Shown in pieces: positions 13,724 to 26,587 of a DNA stretch of 64,000 bases. Position numbers and translations under genes: made by a program. The notes beneath the pieces were generated by a model. The model did no database searches. It saw nothing but the letters and a program-made list of their open reading frames with translations, and had not been told where the DNA came from. Source of the stretch: Loxodes magnus (taxonomy: Eukaryota > Ciliophora > Karyorelictea > Loxodida > Loxodidae); NCBI GenBank assembly GCA_946699065.1, contig CAMPDV010001566.1, positions 1 through 64,000 on the forward strand, written 5' to 3'. Within the stretch, counting starts at the first letter, position 1; every line of letters starts with the position of its first letter.

Positions 13724-15560
13724 ATGAAGATATTTACTTTAGACGAAGCTATGTATAATTCATTAATTAATAAATTGGATATTATTAAGATATCAGGCGC
13801 AAAGGGAAAGGCTTATTAAATTTTTGTGTATAAAATGTAGAAAAATTGAATTTAAATGTAAAGTAGACTTAAAAATAGCAATATGAGCAACTAAGGTTAG
13901 AAAAGGATAAAAATTTGAAACAATAGATGGAAATAATGAAAAGCCCTATTGGTGTAATATAGAGAAAGATAAAAACAAGAGCAACATTGAGATGATGGAA
14001 GGTTAATACTGATTTTGTTTACTTATGTTGATATATCTGATTATAAATTTGAAAAATGAACTAAAAGGGATTTATGTAAAGTCTAAATAAACGAATATCT
14101 CGTCTACTAGTTTGCTTAAGAGTAAAATACTTTATTATTTGCAACGAAAAAGAAGAATCAAATAGCTGTTGCTCCTGCAAAAGAAATTTCTTTCCTGATT
14201 ATATATCCGAACATATACCTAAAAGAAGTTGACTAGCCTAATGAGAATTTTTCAGCAAATACTATAGAACTCTTAGATCATTCAAATTACAAGATGAGAA
14301 AAACGTATATGGGAGGGAAGCTAAAAGCTATAAATGAAATAATTAGTTTAAAAAGTCTAAGAACGATTAATTTCAAAGATAAAGTTAAAAAGAAAAATTA
14401 TCTTAGCATATAGTAAAACGAAGGATATTATAATGTTTAGAAGTGTCAATAGAAATCAGAAATATACTTTATACGTTTAAGGTAAAGGATAACAATTGAA
14501 AACTCTTTAAATAGAAAGGAAAATAGAAATAACTTAAGATATTAATAAGACTAAATTGGCAGGCTAAAAATTAAAAATTTAAACAATTAAGTTCTGAAAT
14601 ATAATGGAAGAAGATTAAAAGAAGCAATTTATAATTGATTTCACTAACTTTAAAACACACTCGAAGTTCAAAAATAGAATTCTAAAAGTGCTACCCTTGG
14701 AAAATATGATAGATTAAAAGCTAAAAGATCATATTAAATATACTTAAAAAATTATTTAATTCAATCAACTAGAGAACTAGTCTAAGTTTGTACACTAAGC
14801 ACAGGAGAAGATTAAATAATAAAAAGTTACTTCAGATATCTTAATAAAGAAAATAAAGCAACGAAATGTTTACCATTCCAAAACTTCCATCAAAACATCT
14901 AATAATAGTCAAATAGAATACTAATAATAATTACTTAAGTTAATATTTATCAGCAATACTTATAGAAGCTAAGGAAGAATAGCTTCCCTAAATATTTAAT
15001 AAGCAAGTTATAACTAAAATATTAAAGAAGAAGATTAAAATTCAAGATAATATTAATAATATTTTATCAACGAGAAAGAAAAACTCAATCAGGAAGCTTA
15101 TGAGAACAGTTAAAAATACCTAATTCAGAAATAATAAGAAAAGGAGATAAAATATTAATTCAAATAGCTAACACTTAATATAGATTAATTTATTACTCTA
15201 AAGACTAAAATACTTTAGTTAAACAAGCAAAAGAAACTATCGTTAAAATATTGCAAACTAAATACCTTAATATCCGAGGCTAGTAATTGATAAAAGAAGG
15301 ACAGATAATTGAAGAAAAATAATTTTTCATAAGAATATCTAGTTTGATTTGTTTTACTGATGAATATATTAATAAATCAGATTATTTTTAAGTCAGGATA
15401 AATAAAAAGAGCCTATTGAAGAAAACAACAGTACTTTAAAAATTAAACCTTATATTATGTTGGCAAAAGGAAAAAAAATATAGAAATAAGATAATATAGA
15501 AAAATAATAAAAAGTTGTCAAGGTTTGAACTTTTATAATAAAATTAATCCTAAAGCTAAT
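13724..15560 (+). CDS. Long open frame, function unknown
   Basis: With UAR=Gln the frame from ATG 13724 runs about 610 codons with only some seven TGA codons. None falls between about 14060 and 14630, where the inferred protein is the most protein-like, with alternating hydrophobic stretches such as NTLLFATKKKNQIAVAP and SFLIIYPNIYLKEVD. I recognise no domain. The first 100 codons are richer in TGA and may be spurious, so the true start could lie downstream. The 3' end is not marked by a clear TGA and the boundary is approximate. It lies alone between two intergenic stretches. It is either a real unrecognised gene or a chance long frame in TGA-poor AT-rich DNA. Confidence 0.35.
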
Positions 15561-18070
15561 TTCAGATAAAACAATAAAGAAATATAATTTTCTTAATTTA
15601 TAATTAAATAATCTTTCTTTATTCTAATTTCTTTTATCTATAGAGTATTATTTTAATCCTTTAATTTTACATGCTTTTCTTTACTATTTTTATTGGTCTT
15701 ATTAGATTAATTAGTTACCTCGTCATTTCGACATTCGTATTATTAGTTAATTATAAGAGATATATATCACTTTATTTATATTCTGTGCTAGTCTCTTTAT
15801 ATTTATGTAGTAGCGAACAATAGAGATTTTGATCTATTATTCTCCAAAATTTAAACTATTATAATACTTATTACCTTTACTTTTCTAAAATATCTATCTA
15901 GTAAAATAAGAATTATTAAGACATTTATACTTTTAGAATTATTTACCCTATATGTATCAAGAGAAGATTAAAAATTAAGAGATTATTATTGAACTATTAT
16001 GATATAGAGAGTTAACTAGCTTGATATAAGATTATTGTTTATATTAAAGAAACTTTGCTTTAGTTACTAAAAGATTCAAATTAGTTCTTTAGATTACTTA
16101 TTAGTATCATTTAACTTTTAATCTATCTCTTTTATAACTAAAGCTTACTAAAGCTTAATGCCATATGTTTTGTTATCTACTTTAAATTAAGTAAAATGAT
16201 AGTAAAAAAATAGAGAACACGTTATGTCTTTTGATAGGAGTTGAATAATGTTTTAGGTTATAAAAGAAATAGTTTGATAATTACTAAGCTAATATAGAAT
16301 AGATACTTAATAAAGCTATAGAGCATTAATCTAAATGGCACTAGTCTTAATATTAGAGGATAACTCTTTAATATACTAGTAAAAATAAAAATAATTAGTA
16401 ATGTTTAACTAAGCCATTATACTTAAAATCAACTACTTCAGTTTATTTCTATAAAGAATAATTACTAAAGATTTTAACTAAGATAAATATAGTCTTAGTA
16501 AGGCTTAATAATTAGTAAGAGTTATAATAAAATACTAAAGTCTTTTATACCTATAATGTAACTAAATAGGTACTAGGATATTATAAGATGACTGCTTAGC
16601 TTATTTAATTATATATCATAACTTATTTAAATAAAGAACCATATCTTTAGAATATTATTTACTGTAAGATTAATTATTATATAACCTCTTTATATACAAA
16701 TGTACTATTATATTCTTAAGATAAACCAATCTAATTATACACCTAATATATCATTACCTCTTTAAGCTATTCAAATTAAGGAAAGTCATTTAGAATCTAA
16801 GTTAAAGTTAAATAAAGAACTTGTCTTTTAAGTAAGACCTTGGCTTGTTTTAAATTTAGTCTAAAGTTTAATAGTAATTATTATAAATCTTAGTTAAATT
16901 TAAGAAATAGTGAGATCTTTAATTAAATAGTCAAACGTGATCCTTGATATCTTTCAGCGAATTTTGGTAAAGAGAGTATAACTTCAAACTTAGACAAAAA
17001 GAAGAATAATAAAAACAGTAGCAAAGGAATTTATCCAAATCCTTTAATTTAATTTTACCCTATCACATAATAGACTTGGTCAAGGAATATAAAAAAATAA
17101 AGAAACTGAAAAAAATTAAAATAAGCTATAGAATTTTAATCTTTAGCAACTTACTTTATTACATTTAGGAACTAACTTTAGTTATAACCAAAAATGTAGA
17201 AACAATAAAGTAATAATAAGATTATAAAGCATGATGCTTATTTACTTTAGCTTATTTTCTAAAAAGAACTATCTTAAGAACAAATAATAATCGAAAAACT
17301 ACTGAATATATAAATTTTATTAAGAGGAAACTCTTAAAAGTTTCGTGTTAGATAGTGAACTTTATCTTCGGTTCGTATAGGATTATTTCTATAAGAAAAT
17401 GTACTTAGCTACTTAAATCATAATTATAGCCTTTTTATTACGAAATTGCAATTAATTTGACAATTTTTCCTTTTTGCTCGTCTCAAAAACGAATTTAGCT
17501 TTAGTACAAAAAAAGAATTAGTAGAATACTCTTAATAAGCTACTAGAATTTAACCAAGTGGTGCTAAGCTAGTTTAATAATGGAAAAATTAACAAATTTA
17601 TAAGAAGGAAAAAGAAAAGGATTAGTGAGACACTGAGATAGGCAATAAAAATTACTCTTTTTAAATATAAAAACTCTTTTATAATGAATGCTTAGCAAAC
17701 AATGGAACCTTGACAACTAAAAAGGAATTATTCATAACTTGCGGTCAAAAACTATAGCTGGAATAAAGATAGCTATTTCTAAGTAAAGAATAACTTAGCA
17801 TTTAACAAGAATAGATAAAGAAGATAATGTAACTATAATATAAATAGCTATTGATAGATATAACTATACTCTAACTTAAGGAGTACTAATTAATAATAAT
17901 CAAATAATACTATTAAAATTTTAAAGCTTGTATGAATATTAGATTTTATAGAAACACTCTATTTGTAGGAGTAGGAATAGATAATTCTTTGCATAAAAAG
18001 GCAAAATATTATAGCTAAAATGTTAATCATAGCAAGATTAAAACTATAGTGCTAAGAGTGAATAGCTGAA
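15561..18070. other. Intergenic stretch with one possible coding fragment
   Basis: Mostly featureless AT-rich DNA. Between about 17350 and 17640 on the plus strand, one frame reads plausibly as protein (RIGLFLQENVLSYL, later ARLKNEFSFSTKKELVEY) but matches nothing I know and has no clear start. It may be a relic exon. Confidence 0.3.
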
Positions 18071-18275
18071 ATAAGTTATCATAATTTAAATTGTATTAGC
18101 TATAGAAAAGGAATTATTGCTGAAGAATTAGGTATAAGAAGAAGCTATAGAAATTTTTAAAAGTGCTCTTTAATTTGATAATAGGAATGTTATTAATAAG
18201 TCTTAATAAAGAAAAGATTGAAAATTTGAAGAAGCTATTTAGAAATATAATGATACTGATTATTATTAAATAAAT
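18070..18275 (+). pseudogene. Eroded TPR fragment
   Basis: Two degenerate TPR units can be read: KGIIAEELG followed, in another frame, by EEAIEIFKSALQFDNRN and FEEAIQKYNDTD. The frame changes within the first unit. No kinase domain follows. It is most likely a relic of the TPR kinase family that is abundant elsewhere in the window. Confidence 0.5.
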
Positions 18276-19985
18276 AAATATTTTACTCTTTCTAGATTAT
18301 TCTAATAGGAAGAAGTTTAAATAATAACAAAGTTGAGCATTAATCTAAAGATGTATTCTATAAATAAGGAATAGGTTTAAATTTAAGAGAGAGTACTTAG
18401 CTTAGATACTTATGATATGAAATAAATAAGAATACACTAAATTAAATTCTTTAAAAAAAGAAATCTATAAATTTAAACTAAAGTAGTACTAAGCAACTAT
18501 TTAAAACTTCTATAATTATTAATATTCATACAGAATTTACTTATCTTAAATTCATTAATATTTCCTCTTTAAATGTTAGAACTATAATATTATTTTTACT
18601 AAAGCAAAACTATTTTAATTTAAATTCATTTAGTCGAGTTTACAAATAAGAAGTATTTCTCAAGAGACTAAATATATATGAGAAACCCATAATAGAGTAA
18701 TTAATTAATGCTGTTTAATTATTTCTATAAACATTGAGAGATATAAATAGAAAAAATTTGCTTTTTATAGTTTAATAATAATTGTAGAAAGGGCTGAGTG
18801 TGCTCCTTGTGGATATATTTTAAATCCATTTAAATAATTTTAAGCTTATCTCTTAAAATTAGCCTAAACAAAAGCTATATTATGATAAAAATCCTATAAT
18901 CCTATAAAGATTCATTAGACTCAATTCTCTGTCTATAACTTTTTAATATTTTTCTTTATCTTAAGCTAATTATTGCAATATAAGTATAAAATATATGCAT
19001 TTATGCTATTAATATTCTTCATAGCTTTAGTTTGTATTTTAAAACTATGATTGAATATTTTATGATATCATATAAAATAAATTATTCATATACAGATAGA
19101 GTAACTCACTATCTTGATAATAGTCTTTTAATTACATTAAATCCTGTGATAGTGTAATTAATTACATTTTAGAGTAATTATAGAGATATTAGTATTAAAT
19201 ATCTGGATAATTAGTAGTTAATTTAAAAATTTAAACTTCTGTTTATTCATTTAAGTTTTAATATTAGCATCAAGACTTACTCTCTTCTTTTACCTTAGTT
19301 TGATATTAAATATCCATCTTCTAGAATATTGTTCCAGTTTCAACTTACTAACTTTTTCTTTGTTAATGAATCTGTTGAAGTTTGATTACTTCTAAGAAGA
19401 AAGATTTTAATAATGCTATAAGTTTTATTATCTAAGAATCTTTAGTTTTACTTTTTATTTTATTTGGTTTATTTGCTTCTTGGGAGCTTTAAATTAAGTT
19501 ATATAGTTGTGATCAATGATATAGCTTTACTTTAGTAGTTCTGATAGATCTGATCTTAGGCTATTTCATTTAAGAATTAAGAGATTCTATTTTATTAGCT
19601 TATTGAAGTAATTATTAATAATAAAGTAGTTTAATCAAAAAAGGTAAGGTTTTGTCTAAATATCAAAAGATATATAACCAAAAGACTGAATTTCACTTTT
19701 ATAACTTATTTTTTATTGAAAGATTAAATTATCATTCATTGAGTTGATTCTTTAGATTCATATATTTTAGCAACTTTAGCTTCATACATTTGCTCTAATT
19801 AAGCTTTTTATAGAGAATCACTATCATCTAGCAGATTAGTGAGTCTCCTTTAGTATTTTCAGAAATTTATAATAGCTTATTGTGTTTTTGTTAAAATTAA
19901 TTTAAATTATCTATATAATGTTGAAAACAACTATTATGACTATATTATTTAAATAAAATTTCAGATTTTTCGTTCGCTAGAAAGC
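18276..19985. other. Intergenic stretch, nothing recognised
   Basis: No motif was seen on either strand. Confidence 0.35.
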
Positions 19986-19989
19986 GAAA

Positions 19990-21650
19990 TGAATTTTATC
20001 CTTATTCACTTTCAATGATACTTATCCCTTTCATATTTAGAACCAATTAAAAGTTGACTGATAAAAGGTTTGGAGTTAAAGTAATAGTTATATTTTTAGG
20101 TTTCCTTTTTTAAGTCCTTCTCTTTAATCATTATTCTTTCCTTTATGAATAATAGATATGTTGTACCAAATATACCTTCACCTCACATATAAAAATTTAA
20201 AAAATGCTCATTAGGATTTAAATCTCTAAATTTAATATTCAAAACTATAATCTGATATCTCAGTATCATTTCTAATTTATAGAGAGCAAAATCTATTATT
20301 AATAGAGAATTCAATGTTTAGGATTAATTAAGAAGCTTTTTCCGGTTCTCTTTATGTCTTAACATTTTCTATCTTTCTAAATTTATCTGCTTTATTGTGT
20401 AAGTTGAAATATCCTTAGGATAAATTGCAAATGATACATTTTTGAACTTCCCTTCCACTGCATTATAAATCAGTCAGTAAAGATATCCTTTCTTATTATA
20501 GTCCTAAAGTTTTCAAGTATTTTGTTTAAATATTTTGTTGAAGCTATCGATTGCCTCATAATTTCTGTCTATTTAATAAATGTATATCCTTTTTAGTAGC
20601 AGGAATCAGTAGATTTAGGATTTAATTCTATAAATTTGCTGAGCTTATCACTAAATTCGCTACATCTCTCAAGATTTCTATAAACAGTTTCTGTATTTAG
20701 TTAAGAGTTTCTATTATAAGGATCTATTTCAATATTTTTGCTGAATCTTTTGAATTTTTCTTTTGTTTACTTATTTATGTCTTGTCTCTTTTATTAAATG
20801 CCAAATAGGAACTAGATTTTCTTAATGCTCTAATTAAATGCTCAATTTCTTAATTATAGTTTTGAAGTTCTGAAGACCTAAACCTTTGTCTATTATGAAA
20901 TATCAAAATTATTTCTAGTTTAATAACTTTGTTGAAGATAAAATAGAAAAAAGAAATTTTATTATTCATTGCTTTGTTAAATTAGCTAAAATGTTAATAA
21001 TCATTGCTTCAGCTCTAAATTTATCCTTATTTTTCCTTTAAAAATCTAAATAAAAATTAGATTTATGTTGGGTTCTTTTTAAAATTACTCGATTGCTTCT
21101 TTTTATTCCTCGTTTACTAAAAATAGGTTATATGCATTTAAAAACTCAGAACCCTAATAATGCTTAATATCTCAAAGGTTCCGTTTTATTTTAGAGCTTA
21201 ATAAGTACTTCAAAACTATTATAATGTAATACTTAATTTTAAGCATTTATTTTAGTAACGATGTTGAGATATTCTATAGCCTACTAATATTTTCTTAGCT
21301 TATTAAGAGTAATTCTTCTTTCATAGAATTAACTAAATTTTGCAACATCTTAATTTACTTAATCGCTATATTTCATTAAGTGTGACTTAATTTATTTTAT
21401 TTCACATTTTGCTTTTATATCTTTTTCAATTCAAATTAATAAAGATCTAGTAAATAAACTGTTTAAGGCTTTTCTTTGCTTTGGTGAAATTTCTTGATTA
21501 ATAAAAAATTAACTTTTCTACTTCATTGCTTGTATCAGCTAAAAGTCTATTAGGCTTTACTATTCCCATTTTTTAAGCCTTGAAATCAAATTAGAAATCA
21601 TATGTTATTTTTCCTTTCAAGTTTTAGAGGAAATAATATTTGGTTAATTA
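19990..21650 (-). pseudogene. Degenerate TPR-array gene
   Basis: On the minus strand, scattered TPR signatures appear in shifting frames: EEQKEAIEQFQKEP near 21085, LNKLRKYQQAIEYLNIV near 21275, and SKFIELNPKSTDSCYQKGY near 20620. The spacing between hits fits 34-residue units. No intact start, kinase domain or terminator was found. This looks like an old member of the TPR family that no longer has a single open frame. I cannot exclude a divergent TPR protein with sequence errors. Confidence 0.45.
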
Positions 21651-22739
21651 CACTATCAACACATATATATTTAAGTAGTTTATCATTTTTTAGTCTTTGC
21701 TCATTTAGTAAAGCTTATTAAATTTTTTATCAATAAGCACTAGCCATTTATATACCTATCTCTTTACATCCTTTAGTTTGTTAATTTATATTTAATTTAA
21801 AGCATTTTAGATATATCTTTAATTATGTTCTCTAAGCTTTTATAAATAATACGCATTTATTATTCTGAATTTAACTTAGTCTTATAGGCAATATAACACC
21901 TTATAGAATTATTTTTATATGAACTACTCATTCTGTAATTTTCTCATTTGCTAAAAATTCTTTTTTCAGGGAGTAACAAATTTAAGTCCTAAACAGCATA
22001 GCTTTACTTTGATAACCCCACTACGAATACCACTTTAAAAACTTTTGAATTATAATTTAATTACTTAATCAAACAGTTGAAATAAATCATATGCAATGAA
22101 ATACAAATATTTAGATTAATTAGAGCTATTAGACTGGTATCTTTTTTACATTTTAAGATAATAGTGACAGTAAATTAAAACCAAATATAGATATTATTTA
22201 TGAGCTTTGGTTAGATTCCTTAATTATCTTGCTAAAAAGATAATAAGTTTGAGAGAATAGTGTAGCATAGTTCTGTGGAAATAAAATATAAATACTGATA
22301 GTAAAAATGCGTCTAGAGTTAATACTATCAGATTACTAAGGAAAAACTTTCTGGTTTGCATTTAGCAGTCATACTGAACTATTCGAGTTCCTTTGCAGTT
22401 TAGAATCCATCTATTCCAGCAAATAATAAAAAAGTAAATTTAGTCTTAATATGTTTGTTCATAATTAGATTAAGGCTTAAGTAGGTAATAATTACTTTTA
22501 AAAGCTTGCTCTTGTTTTCGACATAATAACATTTTGCTTTATGAGATAAACTTTCCGTTTTGTTAAATTTGAGTAATAATTTTTAGAGATTGAGCTGTGT
22601 CTTATTTGTTCTTCAAATTGAATAAAACTAATGGTTTGATAAAATGATGTTTAATTTATATAAGAATAAAGTTCTTTGGCTTTGTTTGTACATTAAGTGT
22701 TTCTTAATAATTATCTTATTGAGAGAGAGTTGGTCTATT
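21651..22739. other. Intergenic stretch, nothing recognised
   Basis: AT-rich DNA with no recognised motif. Confidence 0.3.
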
Positions 22740-23090
22740 CAGAAATGAATATAGCTATTGGCAGAATCTAAGCTAAGTTAATTCTTTTATTAACTTTCTA
22801 ATATCTTCTTCAGTCTTTTCTAACTCTTGAATAACCAAACAGAAAGTTTCAAATCTTCTAGTTTTAGCTAAACATTTCAAAAATTAAAGGCCTCATTAAC
22901 AAGTAAAGTTGCTTAAATAGGCTCTAATTTTCTTCAATAGTATAATCACACTTGCTTATTATAGCAAGTACTTTCTAACGCTGAGCTTCTACACTGTCAG
23001 GATATTTGTTGCAACATGGTAGAGCTTTAGTTAGTTAGAGCATTTAGGAAATTAGTTATCTAAATTCTTTTAGAAGAGATTTGAATTAGG
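22740..23090 (-). CDS. Short unrecognised coding fragment
   Basis: On the minus strand a TGA-free frame reads ALPCCNKYPDSVEAQRQKVL, then an amphipathic stretch (CDYTIEENQSLFKQLY and LMRPLIFEMF). Its amino-acid composition is unlike the surrounding AT-driven translations. Downstream, a second frame gives a charged helix (QELEKTEEDIRKLIKEL), so there may be a frameshift or small intron near 22850. No start codon or family could be assigned. Confidence 0.35.
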
Positions 23091-24841
23091 TAGATAGCTC
23101 CTTGATGATAAATACTAGTTGCTTAAGAGTCTATATTAGTATGTTTAAAAGAGTTTGAAAGATATGGTCTCTTAAGACAACTATAGGATGATATAGTTTG
23201 TATTATGAAGTATAGTAAGTATGTTATATTGATAGGTAATATGTTATGTTTGTATTAATAGCGGTAAATAAATAGTTAATAATCTAAAGATTATAATTAA
23301 TTAAATTGCTTTAGAATATTTATTCTGATTGAAGTGGATATAAGCTTAGCTAGTCATACATTTTTGAAGTGTTATAGATCTGATATAGCTAAAGTAAATA
23401 AATCTTAAAAACTATATTACTATTTTAACCTCTAGTATCTCTAAATGATTGTAAATACTTTTCAACTTAGACTTTAGTAAAATTTAGAGATATTTATTGA
23501 TGGATTATGTAAACAGTTTAAGATCTTACACATAAACATTCTATGTACCTATACTAAATTACATCCTTATATAACTATTCAAGCTAGCAGATAAAACCTT
23601 TCTATAATTACTTAATATTACATCTTTACATGCAAATACTAAATATTACTTCATCATCTATACTTCTTCTAACTTTTAATTCCTGCTTCAATTAGATATC
23701 TATCATTTTACAAATCTCTTCTATTTAGCTTTAACTAAAATTATAAATACTATTATCAGGCTCTAATAATTGCACTTTAACCACACTTTTAAAAAGCTAA
23801 TTTAGATCTAAAGAGCATTGTATAATTCTAGTGAGACTTAATATATAAGAATGATATCTAAGTTACTCTTTAATTATAATTAATCAAAAATATCTTGTAT
23901 GCTTAATTATCAGTTTTATAATACTTAACTCCTTACATTTTATTATACTCTCTTACTCTTATTACTTAGTACCAAATTATTATCAAAGTAGGATTCATAA
24001 TTAGATCCTAAACTACTAAGTAAATATCACTAACTATATTACTACCAAAACTAGTTACCATATATTACCAAATAGATCTACTAAATGCCTTACCTATACC
24101 ATACTAAAGAGATTCTACTAATAGATCCATTTCTAACTTTACTTTGTTAGATATAGAAGGATTTAATAAAATACTTTACTTCTTAACATCAAATTTAAGA
24201 ATTTATTCTTATCAAATTTTTAAGTTTATCATATTAAGAAATCTATGTATTTTTAAGAAGGTTTATGTTTTGCTTATGTACTAAAGCTTTTAGGAATTGT
24301 ATAAAATAAAGCTTTTTTATGTGTTTTCAGTTTAGTAATCTATAGATGATCTATTTTTGAGGCTTTATTAGTTTTCTTATTCTCCTATTCCTTGACTCAA
24401 AGGATTTCTATTAAGAGCCTTCCGTTGAAATTTCCTTTACTAAGTATTCATTTTATTTTGAAAGATTTTTTGCTTTAATTCTAATAATTATTGATGTATC
24501 TCTGCCAAATACTCTAACCACTTTCTTTTTTAGGCCTTAACTTTTAAAGAAGATAATTTAGGTATTTATTTATTTAAATTATGATTCTTAAGGTAATATT
24601 TAATTTATTCTAAGCAGTATAGTCTTTCTAAAATTAGGGTAAGATAAAAATGGTAATGGTAGTAGTTAGAATCTGATTAGCAATAATTTCTATATAGTTA
24701 TTAGAAAAGATAGACACCATTAAATATAAATTAATTAGGTTTTATAGTAAATAAATCAAAAATAGTTTTATCCTTCTGTCTTTAAGTTAAAATGTAATGA
24801 AGTTTTTAAGTGAGTTTTGAATTGACATCTCTAAAACTATT
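23091..24841. other. Intergenic stretch, nothing recognised
   Basis: AT-rich DNA with no recognised motif on either strand. Confidence 0.35.
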
Positions 24842-25773
24842 ATGAAGAGTGTTTGATTAAACAGACAATTGTAAAAGCTTAAAGAGAATTATAAATAGTT
24901 CTTATTTATTAATATTAGTGCTGCTTTGAAGGATTATTATATTATTAATTCCTAACATACAAAGAAACATTTTCTTAATTAGTAATACTTAGACTAAGTT
25001 AATAGCTAAGATTAATCTTCCTTAGATACTCTTAAATAATCTAACTAAGAATATTAACTTTTTATAGCAATAATAAAAGACTTATATACTGAGAGCTAAG
25101 AAAGCACTAGACGTAAGTAGCCAATCACTTTAATAGTTTAACTAATTATTTGCTTAAGATCTGCTTAAATTTATTAGCTTGGGAATTATGCAGTTATTTG
25201 AAGTAATTTATTGATTGATCTTTATAGAGATAATGAACTGATTTATTTTTAAGCTTTTGTGATTAAATTTTTTATAAGGAAGAAAAGAAAGATAATTTAG
25301 ATTTTTATAGATATTTTGTCTTTACTTTGATTGAAATAGCAAGACAGATATAAAATCCAAATTTTGGCAAGAAACTGTTAGTATTTTCAGAGATAGAAAT
25401 GTATTATAGTTCACATTCAAAACCTTTTGAAATTAATCTTAGTCATTTTCATCTTTTTAGCTCTTCAATTCAAAACAAAAATAATCACACTAAAGAAAAA
25501 TCCAGAAGCGATCTCTTATTTAAACAAAGTAACTTATTAAATATTTTTAATAATTTAGTAAGCTTATAAATCTTCTATAAGTATAAAGGACATAATAATA
25601 AATTAATAGCTATAGATTAAACTTCTAAAACTATCAGCATAAAAATAAAAAGCAGTATGCTTAATTACTTAAGTTAAATATAGGAGAGTTTGTATAATAG
25701 CGCAATTAATTCTTTATAAACTTCTTAGACTAATAGTAATACTCAAAAATAATAGCTTAAAATATTTGCTTGA
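24842..25773 (+). CDS. Unrecognised protein, one probable frameshift
   Basis: From ATG 24842 the frame is open under the ciliate code and gives protein-like sequence with helical, mixed-charge composition (YTESQESTRRKQ, GNYAVIWSNLLIDLYRDNE, then FYRYFVFTLIEIARQ). It ends at TGA 25771-25773. At a run of six T near 25270 the frame must slip by one base to join QAFVIKFF to YKEEKKDNLDFY. The total length is one base short of a multiple of three, which agrees with a single missing T. I recognise no domain; it is alpha-helical in character and has no signal peptide. It is probably a real gene with a homopolymer error, or a recently broken one. The exact start is uncertain, since an alternative frame is also open around 24800-24900. 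Confidence 0.5.
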
Positions 25774-26587
25774 TATATATTACTTAATTAATTTAAAACT
25801 CTTAAATATTGGTTAGAAGGTTTATTGGCTAAAATTAGTGCTTAAAGATCTTATACTACTATTAATTTGCATAAGCATTACTAAGCAATTATGTTATAAG
25901 ATATAGCTTAAATAAGCTACTAAAGTATAATATCTTTAAAGGTTTTTATATCTACCTATGCTAATAGTTGACTAATGATTATACTTGTTGCTTAAATAAT
26001 TAATGTTCTTAAAAGAATGCTAACTATATTTTAATTCCTTACTTTTAGTTATTCAATTTGTAGCTTTATATTTATCAACTTTCCATATATTTAATTAGCT
26101 AGATATCTAGAAAATTAATGTGCTACTGTTTTAATTTAAGTTCTGATTATCAACTCTCATCTAGATTCATAAACCAACAGTTTTTTATTGTCAATCAAGA
26201 TAAATTAATAAAATAAGCATGTATTCATAAAATTATTGATAGAGTAAGTTGATTCTATGGCTGAAGCATCTTATAGTATAATATAATAAAACACAATAAT
26301 AGTCATTATAAAGATTAACTATCTCAAACTTATCTCAATTAAGTTTAAGATAATATTATTTGTATACAATATTAGAAAATTTAAGTTACTTAAATATATA
26401 ATCCTTAAATATTTTAAACTGTATCATCAAATGTTGTTAAGTCATTTCATTCTCTTTTCCTCTTCACAGTTTTAATTATAATCTCTAACTCCTCATTAAG
26501 ATATGCTTTTGTTTTATTTTACTTCTTTTAATCTTACACTTAAACATTAGTGGCTTCTTGCTTTTACTTCAAATCTACTATTTATGA
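25774..26587. other. Intergenic stretch, nothing recognised
   Basis: Lies between the 3' ends of two convergent genes. No motif was seen. Confidence 0.4.
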